From positions 4,619,973 to 4,683,972 of the forward strand of contig WBVU01000003.1 in the NCBI GenBank assembly GCA_009192285.1: DNA of 64,000 nt, given 5' to 3'. The notes under the pieces are model-generated. The model was given only the letters and a program-made list of their open reading frames with translations. It did no database searches and had not been told where the DNA came from. The translations under genes were made by a program, and so were the position numbers. This document shows positions 23,346-34,136 of the stretch, piece by piece (positions within the stretch are counted from its first letter, which is position 1; the number at the start of each line of letters is the position of its first letter). Source of the DNA: Morchella semilibera. Its lineage: Eukaryota > Ascomycota > Pezizomycetes > Pezizales > Morchellaceae.

Positions 23346-23925
23346 AACTAATCCCCCCCTAGCTTCGTCGTTTGTAAGTTATTTCTTGGTCCTTTTGTGA
23401 CTTCTCTACGTTTCTCTATTTTTCAGTAGCTCAACCCTTTGTTTGCCTTAGTCTTTTTTTGATATGCTCATCGCTTTCCTTAGCTTCTACTTTTTTTTTT
23501 TTTGGATTTGGATTTGGTCGTTTGTGGATTTGGTCGCTGGACTATGGCATCATATATCATCCTAGTGGTATGTCGATATATACATGTGAATGTATCGACT
23601 GCTTGAGCTTACATTAGAATACAGAACTGTGCTAGTCTTTTGCGCTATTTCATTTTGGGATAGCTAGTTATATTCACACTAGACGTTTAGAATGGTGGGG
23701 CGTTTACCATCTGCTAGTCAGATCTCTTACTTAGATCCCTACATGTACGTATTAATGAGATCACCGTCCATCCTATTTCGCTATTACACTCGTACGTCAC
23801 TCTGCCCCACCCCCATCCGCATCCCTCGCCACCTCTTTTTTGCTCATACCCCCGCCCCCCCCCCGGGTTGATTTCCAACTCTTTGTATCATACGACGACC
23901 ATATTCCGACGATCAGATTCCGACG

Positions 23926-25731
23926 ATGCCACGAGGACTGCCAGATCCATTCAACAGGAGCGAAACTACGCCTTCTCAACAAACGCCTGTTACCAGAGGT
24001 AAAAAAAGGTAAGCAAATCGCCGGGCGACGACGGGTGCACTCATCACAGGAGGTTCCCAGCACTTTTGCAGGCGAATCGACAAGGTGGACCTCAGGACCT
24101 TTCTCGCAGACACGTAGGCGAGCGGTAAACGACGAGCACCAAACATCAGGATCTTCCTCGCAAAGACGCAGACGGGTGAACGACGAGTCACAAACTTCGG
24201 ATGACGAGGGGCCATCACAGAGAGCCTCAACAAATATAGATTTAAAACTTCATGGAGAAAGGTCTTTAGCCAAGGTCAGGAAGCCTCCTGTTAGAAGAGC
24301 GTCCACCTCCCCACTTTCAAGTCCTCCACCAGAAATACCTCAATCTCAGGACATTGCGTCAAAACGCGCATTACCTACGCCTATCCGCCGTCGCCCCCAG
24401 GACCCGGGACTATCTCAATCACGCCAGGGTTTGTCGAAAGACGAATTGCCTGCACCGAGCCACCGCTATCGCCAGAGTGCCAAATCTTCCCAACCACAGG
24501 AGTGTTTGCCGGGAGACCCACTCCCTACACCAAGCCGCCACCGTCGGAGAAGCACATTAATCGCCCTTGAAAGTCGATCACTAAGTCCCGGGTCGTCTAG
24601 GCCACCCTCAAGCAGCAGTCAGGAACATAGCCAAGGAGAAATGTCGGTTTCAGAGAGGAGGGAATCGTCGATTGACCTTTCTTCGGGGCTCCTTACAGCC
24701 AAAAGAGGTGAGAGACGGAGAGATCTTGGGCGATTTGACGTTTCTCACAGAGTTTTATTGGAGAAGGCAGGATGGGATATAACGAAAGATACCCTTTTCA
24801 CCAATCCCCTCCCTTCAGTACTTGAGCTGAGAAGTATGGTCAAAAAGTCGTGGGATCGGGCAACAGAGGATCAGGAGGGCGAATTAACTTTGAGCCTCGA
24901 GAGTCAGGTACGATTTTTCCATCAACGTGCTCGCTCTCACATTATGGAAAAGGCGAAGAGTATCATCAAATCGTACTACCAGTTAGAAGATCTTACCACA
25001 GAGAGGGCCAAAGAATGGGTCAAATATCTATTAGCAGGGGATAGGTTCAATTGTGATCCTGACCACTACGAGGTTATATATCCCATGCAATTCGTCGTTT
25101 ATCAAACGTGTGTTTTCAACTGACGAAATCAGCCTGCTCAATGGCACTTTGCCGCACCGCAGATACCCCGCTTTATCGTGTACTGCTACTACAAGACTAA
25201 TCGTGGGATCGCTATTAAGCATTCAGAGTTTAGCGGATATATCAATCGGACGTTTATCTGTTTAGTATCTACGGCGATCTACCACGCCCTCAGGGTTTGC
25301 GTCTTAGGGGGTAGCAACTGGAGGAACGGCGTCTTTAATAGGGATTATTGTGGCGGTAGGTGACTACATAATAAAGCCTTTCCTAACGTAGTAACTAATG
25401 ACGTCTCGAATTAGTGATCTTTGAAAGACATATGCGAACGTGGGAACGATCGTTTTCCGACGATGAAGAACTGGTTGTAGATTCTAATAAAGAGTCGGAA
25501 AACGTCGAAGGCGAGGCAGGTGACTATTGTATGAATGAAGCTTACGACGAAAGTGATCAGGGAGAAAGTCAGGTGGACGAAGTGAATGAATCCGAAGCAC
25601 CCAGGGACGTCACGGAGAAGGAAGACAATGAGGAGGAACACGGTGAGTCGACTACAGGGGATATCATGAATAAAAGAGGACGTAAAAGACGGAACCTAGT
25701 TAGGCCAAATAGAAAGCGCGTTCGACGATAA
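23926..25731 (+). CDS. Element A cargo gene A3: DUF6532-like protein, four exons
   Basis: Exons 23926-24008, 24061-25072, 25133-25355 and 25415-25731 join in phase without a stop to give 544 aa. Introns are 52, 60 and 59 nt (GTAAGC...CCCAG, GTTATA...ACTGAC...CAG, GTAGGT...TTAG). The start ATG 23926 was chosen because exon 1 then splices in frame and element B's homologue also starts MPR. Residues 30-270 are a disordered Ser/Pro/Arg region. The C-terminal part resembles DUF6532: RARSHIMEKAKSIIKSYYQL, WVKYLLAGDRFNCDPDHYE, TFICLVSTAIYHALRVC, then HMRTWE and an acidic tail. The DUF6532 family has no established activity and is abundant in Agaricomycetes. It sits inside a transposon with a homologue in B, so it looks like a conserved passenger or helper. 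The family name rests on pattern memory. Confidence 0.7.
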
Positions 25732-26343
25732 ATGTATATAGATATTTGAATGCATTAGAGTCCTTTATGTGAGATCACTCGACTCAAAGGTGATGTATGT
25801 AGAGCCGTCTGTGGTCATTTACACACGTCGGATATCCTCTCGACGTGCAAAACTCCCGTCTAAGAACCTACACCCGATCGTCGTGCGTGCACGATTTCCG
25901 TTAGATATCGTCAGAACATCGTCAGAATTTGAGCTCTTTAACGTCGGGGTTCGTTGCAAGTAAAGCATGGGGAGACTAGAGAGTGAATGATGAGGAAAGA
26001 GGTGGTAAAACGGCATAAATCAGTAAAAAGACGAAACTACAGGCTATCGACGAAATGAAACGAAGTACTATAGTCTTTCGACAAGGCCAGACGACAAAGT
26101 TAAACTACAGCACCAAGCAAAAGCGTCAGACGACGAGTCAGGCAACAGGGTCGAACGACTAATTTTTGTCAAAAGACGAGTTTTCGTCGGAATACCCCCG
26201 TATTACACCTTGGGAGACCCCGATCGTCTTGCGGCGCCGGGGCGCGGGGATGCAGGTAAGCAATTGGTTTTTGACGTCTTTGACGTCTTGTGCCAATTGT
26301 GGCGCCTGGGCGCCACAAGACGCAGCCACATTTTTTCCTGATG
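25732..26343. repeat. Element A right arm with GACGA repeats and palindrome
   Basis: Between about 26000 and 26185 the motif GACGA/CGACGA recurs at least eight times (for example AAGACGAAACTACAG, CAGACGACGAGTCAGG). This mirrors the CGTC-rich left arm. A near-terminal palindrome TTGTGGCGCC..GGCGCCACAA lies at 26297-26318, next to a GACGTCTTTGACGTC repeat. These are candidate transposase-binding sites by analogy with CACTA elements. Confidence 0.65.
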
Positions 26344-26563
26344 GGGGTCTTAGGTTGTAGGTTATAGGCCTCAAGTCTATAGTAGGTTATTAGCTAGAGC
26401 TTTGTTTTTTGGAATGAATCTTGCCTCTATTTTCAAGTTGTTTTGCTGAATTCAATAAATCTTTGACTTGCTTGCGGTTCTGGTAAAATTTGCACATTGC
26501 ACACGAAATGCACTCTTACTTGCCGAGACTATAGGGGGGGCAGCATTGATATCCTAAGGGATA
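26344..26563 (+). mobile_element. PB1 right end
   Basis: This is the 3' non-coding tail of PB1 after element A. It ends with GGGGGGGCAGCATTGATATC and CTAAGGGATA, the inverted match of the PB1 left end at 10300. It contains AATAAATC (about 26454), a possible polyadenylation signal. Confidence 0.65.
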
Positions 26564-26602
26564 GTTCAAAAGAAGAAAGGGGACATAGGTAAACTTTACA
26601 AC

Positions 26603-26646
26603 GAGTGCATTATCATCATCTTCTTTGCGTCGGGTTACTCCGTCAC
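26603..26646 (+). repeat. LTR-1 3' stub
   Basis: Only the last 40 or so bases of the LTR remain (TCATCATCTTCTTTGCGTCG then GGTTACTCCGTCACA), directly before PB2 sequence. The rest was deleted or replaced. Confidence 0.8.
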
Positions 26647-28232
26647 ACTACTCTCAGTTGATTCTGCTCCAGAGTTTAGGCCTTTGCAAACCCACCTCTC
26701 TCCTCATGAAGCTCAACATCGAGTACCTGAAAGCAATAGGAATAGTCTGCTTGTATTTTTCAAAATGATAGTAATGGATGAGCACTTTGCTCTCTTCGCT
26801 AAAAATACAAATCGGTATGCAATATCAAAAGATGCCTTTATGGGAAATCAAGAAGGGAAGCAGAGATTACTGCTATGGAAGCCTAAATTACTGAGGGTTT
26901 GTATGGTGCGGTAAATGTGTCAAAAGTAATTTTGCCAACGGTGGTAAATTATTTTACCACCGGTGGTGAAAATAATACCAACATTTATACCTTAAAATGG
27001 ATAAAAGCACAGACTTTCTGGCCAAAAGGGGCTATATAATGCCAATCATATATAAACATTGTCCACTGGTGGAAAAATTCACCACTGGTGGCAGGTATTT
27101 TACCACCGGTGGGAAAACTTTATAAGTGTTGGCATTAATCCTTAAATATTCACAAACGTAGCATAGAGACTGAAACTTAGCATTTATACTGGCACAAAGA
27201 CTGAAATTCAGCACCAATACCACCGGTGGTAAATAGTTTATCAACCGTTGGTGAAATTACTTTTGACACGTTTACCGCTCCATAGGGTTTGGCTTGATAT
27301 GACAGTCGAGGAGGTGATGGTATGGTTTGTGCTTTTGATTTTTATGGGATTAGTGAAGACAGGAGGTGGAATATCCTGAGTTGAAAGCTATTGGAAAACA
27401 GACGGTCAATATTCGTTTGAACCTATGAAGCATATGGGGTTGGTACGGTTTCAACAAATCAAACGATACTTTCATCTATCTGCGCCGGTTGTCAACAATG
27501 AACCCTTAGCTGGTACTAGTACTCCAAAATTGAATCATTTGGTAAAGCTATCCGTGATGCTGCGAAATATATCCTACCACCTACTCAGTTATCCATCGAT
27601 GAAATGATGGTTCGATTCACATGCCGTAGTGCACATATAGTTAAGATGAAAAATAAACCAATATCACAAAGACATAAGCTGTTTGCCATATGCTGGTTTG
27701 GTTTTACCTATTTCTTCCTTTACTACTCCTTAAGCAAAAAGATGGAACAAGTCCAGAAAATACCGAATCAATCTCTCACTTCATCCACAGTCATTTAGTA
27801 CCTAGCTAAATCTATACCATATATACAATACTATTTCGATATCTATACAGATAATTATTTTTCCAACGTTCCTACATTTGTATTATTGAGAAGCTTGGGT
27901 ATAGGTGCGGCTGGGACAGCCAGAGTAGGGTCAAAAGAATGTCCGAAACGATTTTCAAACTTGAAAATGAAAAGTCAACGTTCTATATGGAATACACTAG
28001 AGGGCGAGGTGATAGATGAAGTTCTGGCAGTTGTGTGGATGGATGATAATTATGTGTTGTTTTTAACTACGATACATGAAGTTCAAGGGATTGACAATTA
28101 TATCTGGCCACTATGGTGAAGACCAGGATTAAGGAGTACCAATGCTCAGATAGTGAGGCCGATCTTCGAAGTAAATTATACACGGAAGTTACTTATACCT
28201 ATCTTGGTCGATATGTATAATCTATTTAGGGG
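26647..28232 (+). pseudogene. PB2: second piggyBac-like transposase, truncated
   Basis: This is homologous to PB1: MIVMDEHFALFAKNTNRYA, LLIFMGLVKT, YSFEPMKHMGLVRFQQIKRY, MMVRFTCRSAHIVKM, FDIYTDNYFSNVPTFVLLRS and VVWMDDNYVLFLTTIHEVQG. The first two Asp positions are visible. The 3' end, including the third-Asp motif and the Cys-rich tail, is cut off by an LTR at 28233. There are several stops and frame changes, plus a 382-bp MITE at 26902. No terminal repeat of its own was found. Confidence 0.85.
26902..27283. mobile_element. 382-bp MITE with 8-bp duplication
   Basis: The ends TATGGTGCGGTAAATGTGTC and (reverse) TATGGAGCGGTAAACGTGTC continue into an inverted repeat of about 55 bp. AGGGTTTG flanks both sides (26894-26901; 27284-27291, sharing one base with the end). 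An 8-bp duplication points to a hAT-like or similar transposase. The interior repeats the palindrome ACCACCGGTGGT or variants at least five times. It splits the PB2 frame. Confidence 0.88.
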
Positions 28233-28588
28233 TGTGACGGAGTAACCCGACGCAAAGTAGAAGATAACAATGATGACGCAGAGGGGCTCGAGGAGCACAG
28301 CCTACACGACAAGGACACCGACGAAGACAGAGACAATACCGGCCAGGCACAAGCACAGGCACCGGCAAAGGCAAAGGCAAGAGCAGAGGCATCAGAGCAC
28401 AGGGTAGAGAGAGTGAGGACTGGAAGAACCTCAACGAGAACGATGAGAGATACTATAATTATTCCTCTTCGGAGGACAGAGTCTGAGGGACGAAAAACTA
28501 TGGCTTCAAGAGTAGGAGTAGATTCCTATGTACCAAGATAACAGGAAGACGAGACAGAGAGAAAAGAAAGAAAGAACTAAGGAAAACC
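28233..28588 (-). repeat. Truncated LTR-1 (reverse) between PB2 and Gyp2
   Basis: It starts TGTGACGGAGTAACCCGACG and runs through the hexamer array to GAACTAAGGAAAACC, where the Gyp2 LTR begins. The remaining 270 bp of this LTR do not reappear after Gyp2. Confidence 0.88.
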
Positions 28589-29215
28589 TGTGACGGAGTA
28601 ATCCGACGCAAAGAAGAAGATTGACAATGATGACGCAGAAGGACTCGAGAAGCACAGCCTACGCAACGAGAAGACCGACGAAGACAGGGGCAACACCGGG
28701 TAGGCACAAGCACAGGCACCAGCGAAGGCAAAGGCAAGGGCAACGGCACAAGAACACAGGGCGAGGGAAGTGAGGACCGGATGGACCTCAGCAAGAACGA
28801 TCAGAGGTACTATGGATTTTCTCGTAGAGGACAGAGTTTTAGGTACGAGATGCTATGGCTTAGAAATAGGAGTAGATTCCTATGTACCGAGATAACAGGA
28901 AGATGAGACAGAGAGAAAAGAAAGAAAGGATCAAGGAAAACTCCTATTCCCGCTATTTAACACCCCTCCTTCCTCAGTCCGCTATGACTCATACATCAGC
29001 TCATAGAACCCATAGAAATCTGTTGCAACCACACCTTGTATTCCTCCCTACCATCTCCACTATTTACATTACAAATCCCTGACGCCATCGAACCTCCTAG
29101 AACCCAATGACGACACCCTCCTTTAGCATACCCCTTCCTTGCTTAACTACACCTAAACAATCACAACAACGCTTCGACTACCGAACCCTTGGGACTGATG
29201 CCAAGATACCGGGAC
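28589..29215 (-). repeat. Gyp2 3' LTR
   Basis: A 627-bp copy, TGTGACGGAGTAATCCGACG...GCCAAGATACCGGGACA. It is followed at once by the polypurine tract (29221, AGGTCCCCTCCTA on the + strand), which marks it as the 3' LTR of a minus-strand element. Confidence 0.92.
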
Positions 29216-29233
29216 AGATCAGGTCCCCTCCTA

Positions 29234-31005
29234 ACAGAGAAAGGGCTGAGCCAAACAGCTCTCAGGCGACTCTATCAGACCTGCGTCACTACAATCAGCG
29301 ATTTTGGTGCAGAGGTTTGGTGGAATGGACAGATAGGATACAAAACACAGCTTCAGAAGATACAAAATAATGCGATGAGAAGGATCACTGGTGCTTTCAG
29401 AACAACACCAACATCAGCACTCCAAGCAGAAACTGCACTACTACCCATAGAGATCAGGCTTGACCTCCAGCAACAGAAATATGCCCTACGCATTCTAAGC
29501 ATGCCGGCCACCCACCCTATTAGCACCTTCAGCCCAGATTCATTTCCAAGTACACAGGAATCAGGAAGAGAGGAAGAACCCACAGCTACCCCATGGCACT
29601 CTGCTGGTGCTAGGCCACAGTATCAATCCAGGCTACACCGAATCCTAAACAAAGTCAGCGATTGGATTCAACCTCAAAGTCTGGTGGAGGACATAGATAC
29701 AATTGCCTGTCCCCCATGGCATCAGAACATTATAGACATACAAATTGATACAGCGGATAAAGATACAGCAGCACAAAACCATAGACAAACAACTCAAGAC
29801 AATTACAACAACTTACACTGTTTGGTATTCTATTCTGATGGATCCCTAATGGAAGGAAAAGCTGGGGCTGGAGTCGTTGGCATTAGAGGCAACAAAATAG
29901 TGGTGGAACAATTCTACCACCTTGGAAAAGAGGTCGAAGTCTTTGATTGCGAACTCTACGCAATAGCTCAAGCTACACAGCTTGCCCGGAAGGAGATCAG
30001 AAATTCACGATACTCTACAGATGATGTCTGGATCTTTTCAGACAATCAGGCAGCGATACGGAGAATGAAAAAACCGGAAGCATTCCCAGGCCGACGTTGG
30101 GTTCAACTAGCAAGATCAAACCTCTTGGAACTTGAAGCACTAAACATCAAAACACATATCCACTGGGTACCAGGACATGTGGAGGTGGATGGCAATGAAC
30201 ATGCAGACAGGTTGGCAAAAAGAGGGGCACAGGGTGAAAGGGTCGAACCAGATGCAAGGGTATCAATCACCCACTTGAAGAGGAAAATCAAGGAGCACTC
30301 TATGGCTACGTGGAGAGAGAACTGGAAAACTATGAAGAAAGGAAGGAGCTACAGAGGTGCTCCTTCCTCCAAGATGTCTGCACCCCTTCGTCAAAACATA
30401 CCAAGGAAACTTGCAAGCACAATTACCCAAATGCGAACGGGTCATGGATACACCAAATCCTACCTATCCAGAATACCAACAACAAATATAGATACAACGG
30501 AATGCAGGTGTGGATACTTCCAGGAAACCCCAACGCACCTGCTACTTTACTGCAAACAACATCCACTACCAGAACTCAGAAAAGATCTTACCGCCACAAT
30601 GAAACCAATGCCACTCAACTGGATGACCGCCATGCATACAGATAAAGGACTTCAGGCAACCATCGATACATTTCTTCTACCATCCCAGATCGCCACTAGA
30701 AACTGGACACTAGGGGAGAGGGATGGAGATAGAGGAGAGCACGTAGGATGGGGGAGACTTGAGGAAGAAGAAGAAAGGGAAGGAGAAGGATAGTCACCAA
30801 GGTGCTTGCACCTATCGTTATGAGCTGGAATGGAGAGGACAACATGCATGATAACCTTGGAAGAGGGTTGATAGGAACACGGCTGTGAGGAGGATTCGCT
30901 TTATGAAAGATAGTATATGACCGTGATAATTGGGTTCTTTCTTTGTATGCCATATCCGGATTCGGATGCAAGCAGTATGAGTAATAAATAAAAAAATAAT
31001 CAAAT
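29234..31005 (+). mobile_element. LINE-1copy: 5'-truncated Tad1-like LINE
   Basis: This 1.77-kb 3' fragment of the same LINE as at 49959-56967 starts within the RT C-terminal region. It ends in an A-rich TAATAAATAAAAAAATAATC tail. A 13-bp duplication, AGGTCCCCTCCTA, lies at 29221-29233 and 31006-31018, exactly within the Gyp2 polypurine tract. 5' truncation with a long duplication is the normal signature of target-primed reverse transcription. It closely resembles the second copy, so the two transposed recently. Confidence 0.93.
29235..30793 (+). pseudogene. LINE ORF2 C-terminal part: RT end, RNase H, zinc knuckle
   Basis: An uninterrupted frame of about 520 codons. It has the post-RT region GLSQTALRRLYQTCVTTISD, then RNase H (VFYSDGSLMEGKAGAGVVGI with the first Asp; ELYAIAQATQLA with the Glu; IFSDNQAAIRRM; HVEVDGNEHADRLAK). 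It ends with a CCHC-like knuckle (CRCGYFQETPTHLLLYC) and a Glu-rich tail. A LINE-borne RNase H of this type occurs in the Tad1/I groups. The frame is open only because truncation fell 5' of it; it lacks endonuclease and RT catalytic parts. Confidence 0.85.
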
Positions 31006-31018
31006 AGGTCCCCTCCTA

Positions 31019-33783
31019 GGGCCTAGCTCCTGATAGGCTGAGGTTTCGAAAGATATTGATCGTGGAATGCTCCTCGAAGGTCAGGTCTATGTTTGAGATC
31101 GGTTGAAGGTTGCCGGAAAGGTTCTTCATGTCCAACATGGCTAACCAAGTACTCTACCCTTCACCCCCCCTTCCTAGAATCCAGTATCTCGGCCACTTCC
31201 TATTCAATTTCTCCTTCAACTTCCACAGGTGGGAGAGGCTCCACAATTTGTCCTGGAACCGGATCATCAATCATTGGCGATAACAGCGATACATGAAATA
31301 CCGGATGGATTTTCATGGAGGCAGGTAGTTCCAACTCGTAGCCATAGGGGCTCATAATTGGTTCAACTAGGTAGGGCCCAATTTGCTCTCAATCAAGTTT
31401 GTTTGAGGGTCGTTTTGTTTCAATATTTCTAGTAGAGAGCCAGACAAAATTGCCAACCGCATATCGAGGTGCTGGGGTACAGTGTAAATTGGCCATTTCC
31501 TCCTGTATCTTCTGAGCCCTAAACATTTCGCTTTTCAAAAAATCAAAGACCTGGGACATATCCTGTACCAACCCATTAGCCTGATTCTCATTCACCGTTT
31601 GCTCATGTTGTAATGGTCCAAATGTCATTCTCGGATGTCTCCCATAGTTAGCCTAGAAGGGAGAGATATTAATAGTTTCAGAAATGTGATTATTGGTAGC
31701 GAACTCAGCAAGAGGTAGAAAGTCAGCCCAATTATCCTATTGATATGATACATAGCTGCGGAGATACCGTTCCATAATCGCATTGGTCCTTTCCGTTTGT
31801 CCATCCGTTTGCGGATGAAAGCCGGTGGAATACCAGGGAGCAATCTCCAAACGATCACAGAGGGTTTTCCAAAACTCAGCAGTAAACTGTGTCCCTCGGT
31901 CTGAAACAATAGTCTCTGGGAGTCCATGAAGCTTCCATACTTGTTCCAAGTATAGACAAGACAAATCTCTGGCGTCGACATTCTCCGTGGTGGCAATTAG
32001 GTGTTTCATTTTCATCAACCGATCCACTACCACAAGTATAGCATTAAACCCATTGCTCTCTGGCAGCTTGGTTACAAAATCCATGGTAATATTCATTCAA
32101 GGTCCCTTGGGTACTAATAGCGGTCGCAGTACTCCTTGAAGTGGGTTATGACTGACTTTGCTCCGCCGGCAAATATGGCAATTCTGAACATAACGGTCTG
32201 TATACTTCCGCATGGTCGGCCAATAATAGCTTCGGCTCAGGAGTTCTAATGTCTTTGATCGCCCGAGGTGTCCAGCAGAGGGTTTATCTTGGTATTCCCA
32301 TAGCAGGTACAGCTTGAGTTCATCGTAGTCAGGAACATAGAGTGTATTCCGGTAGAGCAGTAACCCCTCCTCACTTTCCTTACACTCAGCCAACAAGATC
32401 TCTTTTGATTGTCGAACGCCGTCCCGGAGCATGGATAGAACTTTGCTTGGAAAGCTGTCACACTGGTAAGCTTTGTTAAATAAATCAAGTACGGGAGACG
32501 ATCCTTCAGCGGGCTCATTTGACAAAGAGCCCGCTAACAAACTTATCTTTGAATCTAAATTCTCCTTCTTCAAAACCACTCGACTTTGTTGTTCCAATCT
32601 CTCATTCCCTTCCTTCGGTAAATCCTTAGGCCTTCTGGTTAAAATATCAACCTTCCTTCTCTGCTTTCCCGGCCTATACTGAATCACAAAATTAAATCGA
32701 GACTAGAACTCCGCCCAACGGGTTTGACACCGATTTAGCAACTTGTTTGACATAAAGTACTCGAGATTGCGATGATCTGTGAGTACTTTTACCTGGAATT
32801 GAGCTGTCTCTATATGAGGTCTCCATTCCTCGAAACAGCGAATAATAGCCAGCAACTCCTTATCATAGATCTCATAATGGCACTCCGCAAGCAAATGTGT
32901 CCTAGAGAAAAAAGCAAGTGGGTGAAGTATTCCTTCATCATCTCGTTGTGATAATATCCCTGCCGACACATAGTCCGACGCATCGGTTTCCACAATAAAT
33001 TCTTTCTCAGGGTCGGGGTGCATCAATACTGGAGCGGTGGTAAAAGCAGTCTTGAGTTTCTGAAAAGCTTGTTCAACCTTCTGGGTCCACTCAAATCGTA
33101 CATGCTTTTTCGTTAGAGTGGTTAATGGCCAAGCCACTAGGGAGTAAGCCTAAATGAAGCGTCGATAGAAATTAGCAAACCCAAGAAACTCCTGAACCTC
33201 CTTCACTGTCTTCGGCACCTCCCAGTCTACAATCGTCTGTACTTTAGCGGGGTCCATCTTCATTCCTCCAGTGGTCAAAATCATGCCCAAATATTTTGTT
33301 TCTTGTACGCTGAATTCGTACTTCTCTGGTTTTAGATGAACCTCATTGGCCTCTAGGGCTTCTAGCACCTGTTGGACATCTCGTTGGTGCTGTTCTAAGG
33401 TCTCCGAGTAAACAAGGATGTCATCAAGATAGGCGGTAGCACAATGATCCAGAAAGGGCTGGAGGAGATCATTAATCCAGCGTTGAAAAGTAGCGGGCGC
33501 ATTGGTTAGACCAAAAGGCATCACCAAATATTCCCAATGTCCATAACGCGTCCTGAAAGCCGTTTTCTACTCGTCCCCTTCTTTAATCCTAATCTGATTA
33601 TAGCCCCATCGTAGGTCCAACTTAGTAAAATAATTCGCCCGTGCTAGGTTGGCCATAGTTTCTGGTGTAAGGGGAAGAGGGTATCAATCCTTAACTGTAA
33701 TGGCATTTAGCTTCCTATAATCAACGCACAAACGTAGAGATCTATCAGCTTTTTTAACGAATAGCACAGGGTCACCAGCCGGG
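31019..33783 (-). pseudogene. Gyp2 integrase, RNase H and RT (C-terminal part)
   Basis: Reading leftward from 33783: RT with [20 protein letters not shown] (about 33420) and [12 protein letters not shown] (about 33160), RNase H with [20 protein letters not shown] (about 33000) and [20 protein letters not shown], and the integrase zinc part GRSKTLELLSRSYYWPTM (about 32230). The integrase core follows ([35 protein letters not shown]), then linker and chromodomain-like sequence to about 31040. This is the pol end of a chromovirus. Fossil, with several breaks. Confidence 0.85.
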
Positions 33784-34136
33784 GACATCAGCAAGCTTGG
33801 GGTTTTCCCCGGGTACACATGCATGCGTCCGGGCGTCATGTGCCAAGAATCAATCCGCCCTGAACGCCACCAGCACCCCTTGCGCCCTGGCGAACTGCCA
33901 AAATTTCGCTTCCTCCTGGAGATATCAACATTCCTCTGTTAGCACTGGCGAGTTCTATCTCCGCCATCAACCACCCGGCGACTTTCGTCTCGGCACTCTA
34001 TCACTCTATCTCTGGTGCACACGGATTTCGCCCCAAAAAAGTCTTCACTCTAAAGCTCTTATCATAGTCATGAATACTCCATTATGGATCGCTACTGCTG
34101 TGAAAGGTATGTTCACTTCCCCGAGAGCATTGTGTT

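Larger units (their letters stand above)
13218..26343. mobile_element. Element A: 13.1-kb Plavaka-type DNA transposon with cargo genes
   Basis: The ends are CATCAGGAAAAAATATG (13218) and, on the other strand from 26343, CATCAGGAAAAAATGTG: 17 bp with one mismatch. GG flanks both sides (13216-13217, 26344-26345), and the outside sequence is PB1. Contents: a left non-coding arm with CGTC-rich repeats, a minus-strand transposase (16285-20507), a divergent control region, two spliced plus-strand genes (21074-22818, 23926-25731) and a right arm with GACGA-rich repeats and a palindrome. It carries solo LTRs at 15464, 17649 and 18976, a CATCAGCAA MITE and a TA MITE. Plavaka is a CACTA-related fungal superfamily; the ends here are CATCAG rather than CACTA. 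Confidence 0.88.
10300..26563 (+). mobile_element. PB1: piggyBac-like element split by later insertions
   Basis: The left end TATCCCTTAGGATGTCAAT (10300) pairs with the reverse complement of the right end at 26563 (TATCCCTTAGGATATCAAT); both run on into GCTGCCCCCC. The transposase lies between, so this is one element of roughly 2.2 kb stretched to 16.3 kb by a solo LTR (11691-12591) and Plavaka element A (13218-26343). The TTAA target expected of piggyBac is not seen at either edge, so either the ends have decayed or the family uses another target. Confidence 0.7.

Noticed and set aside
21074-25731. TET/JBP dioxygenase cargo, known from some fungal transposons
   Set aside because: No HxD...H iron-binding pattern or double-stranded beta-helix-like sequence was seen in either cargo gene.
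29107-29234. Start of the LINE frame upstream of 29234
   Set aside because: Those codons lie in the Gyp2 LTR and polypurine tract; the frame is open across the junction by chance.
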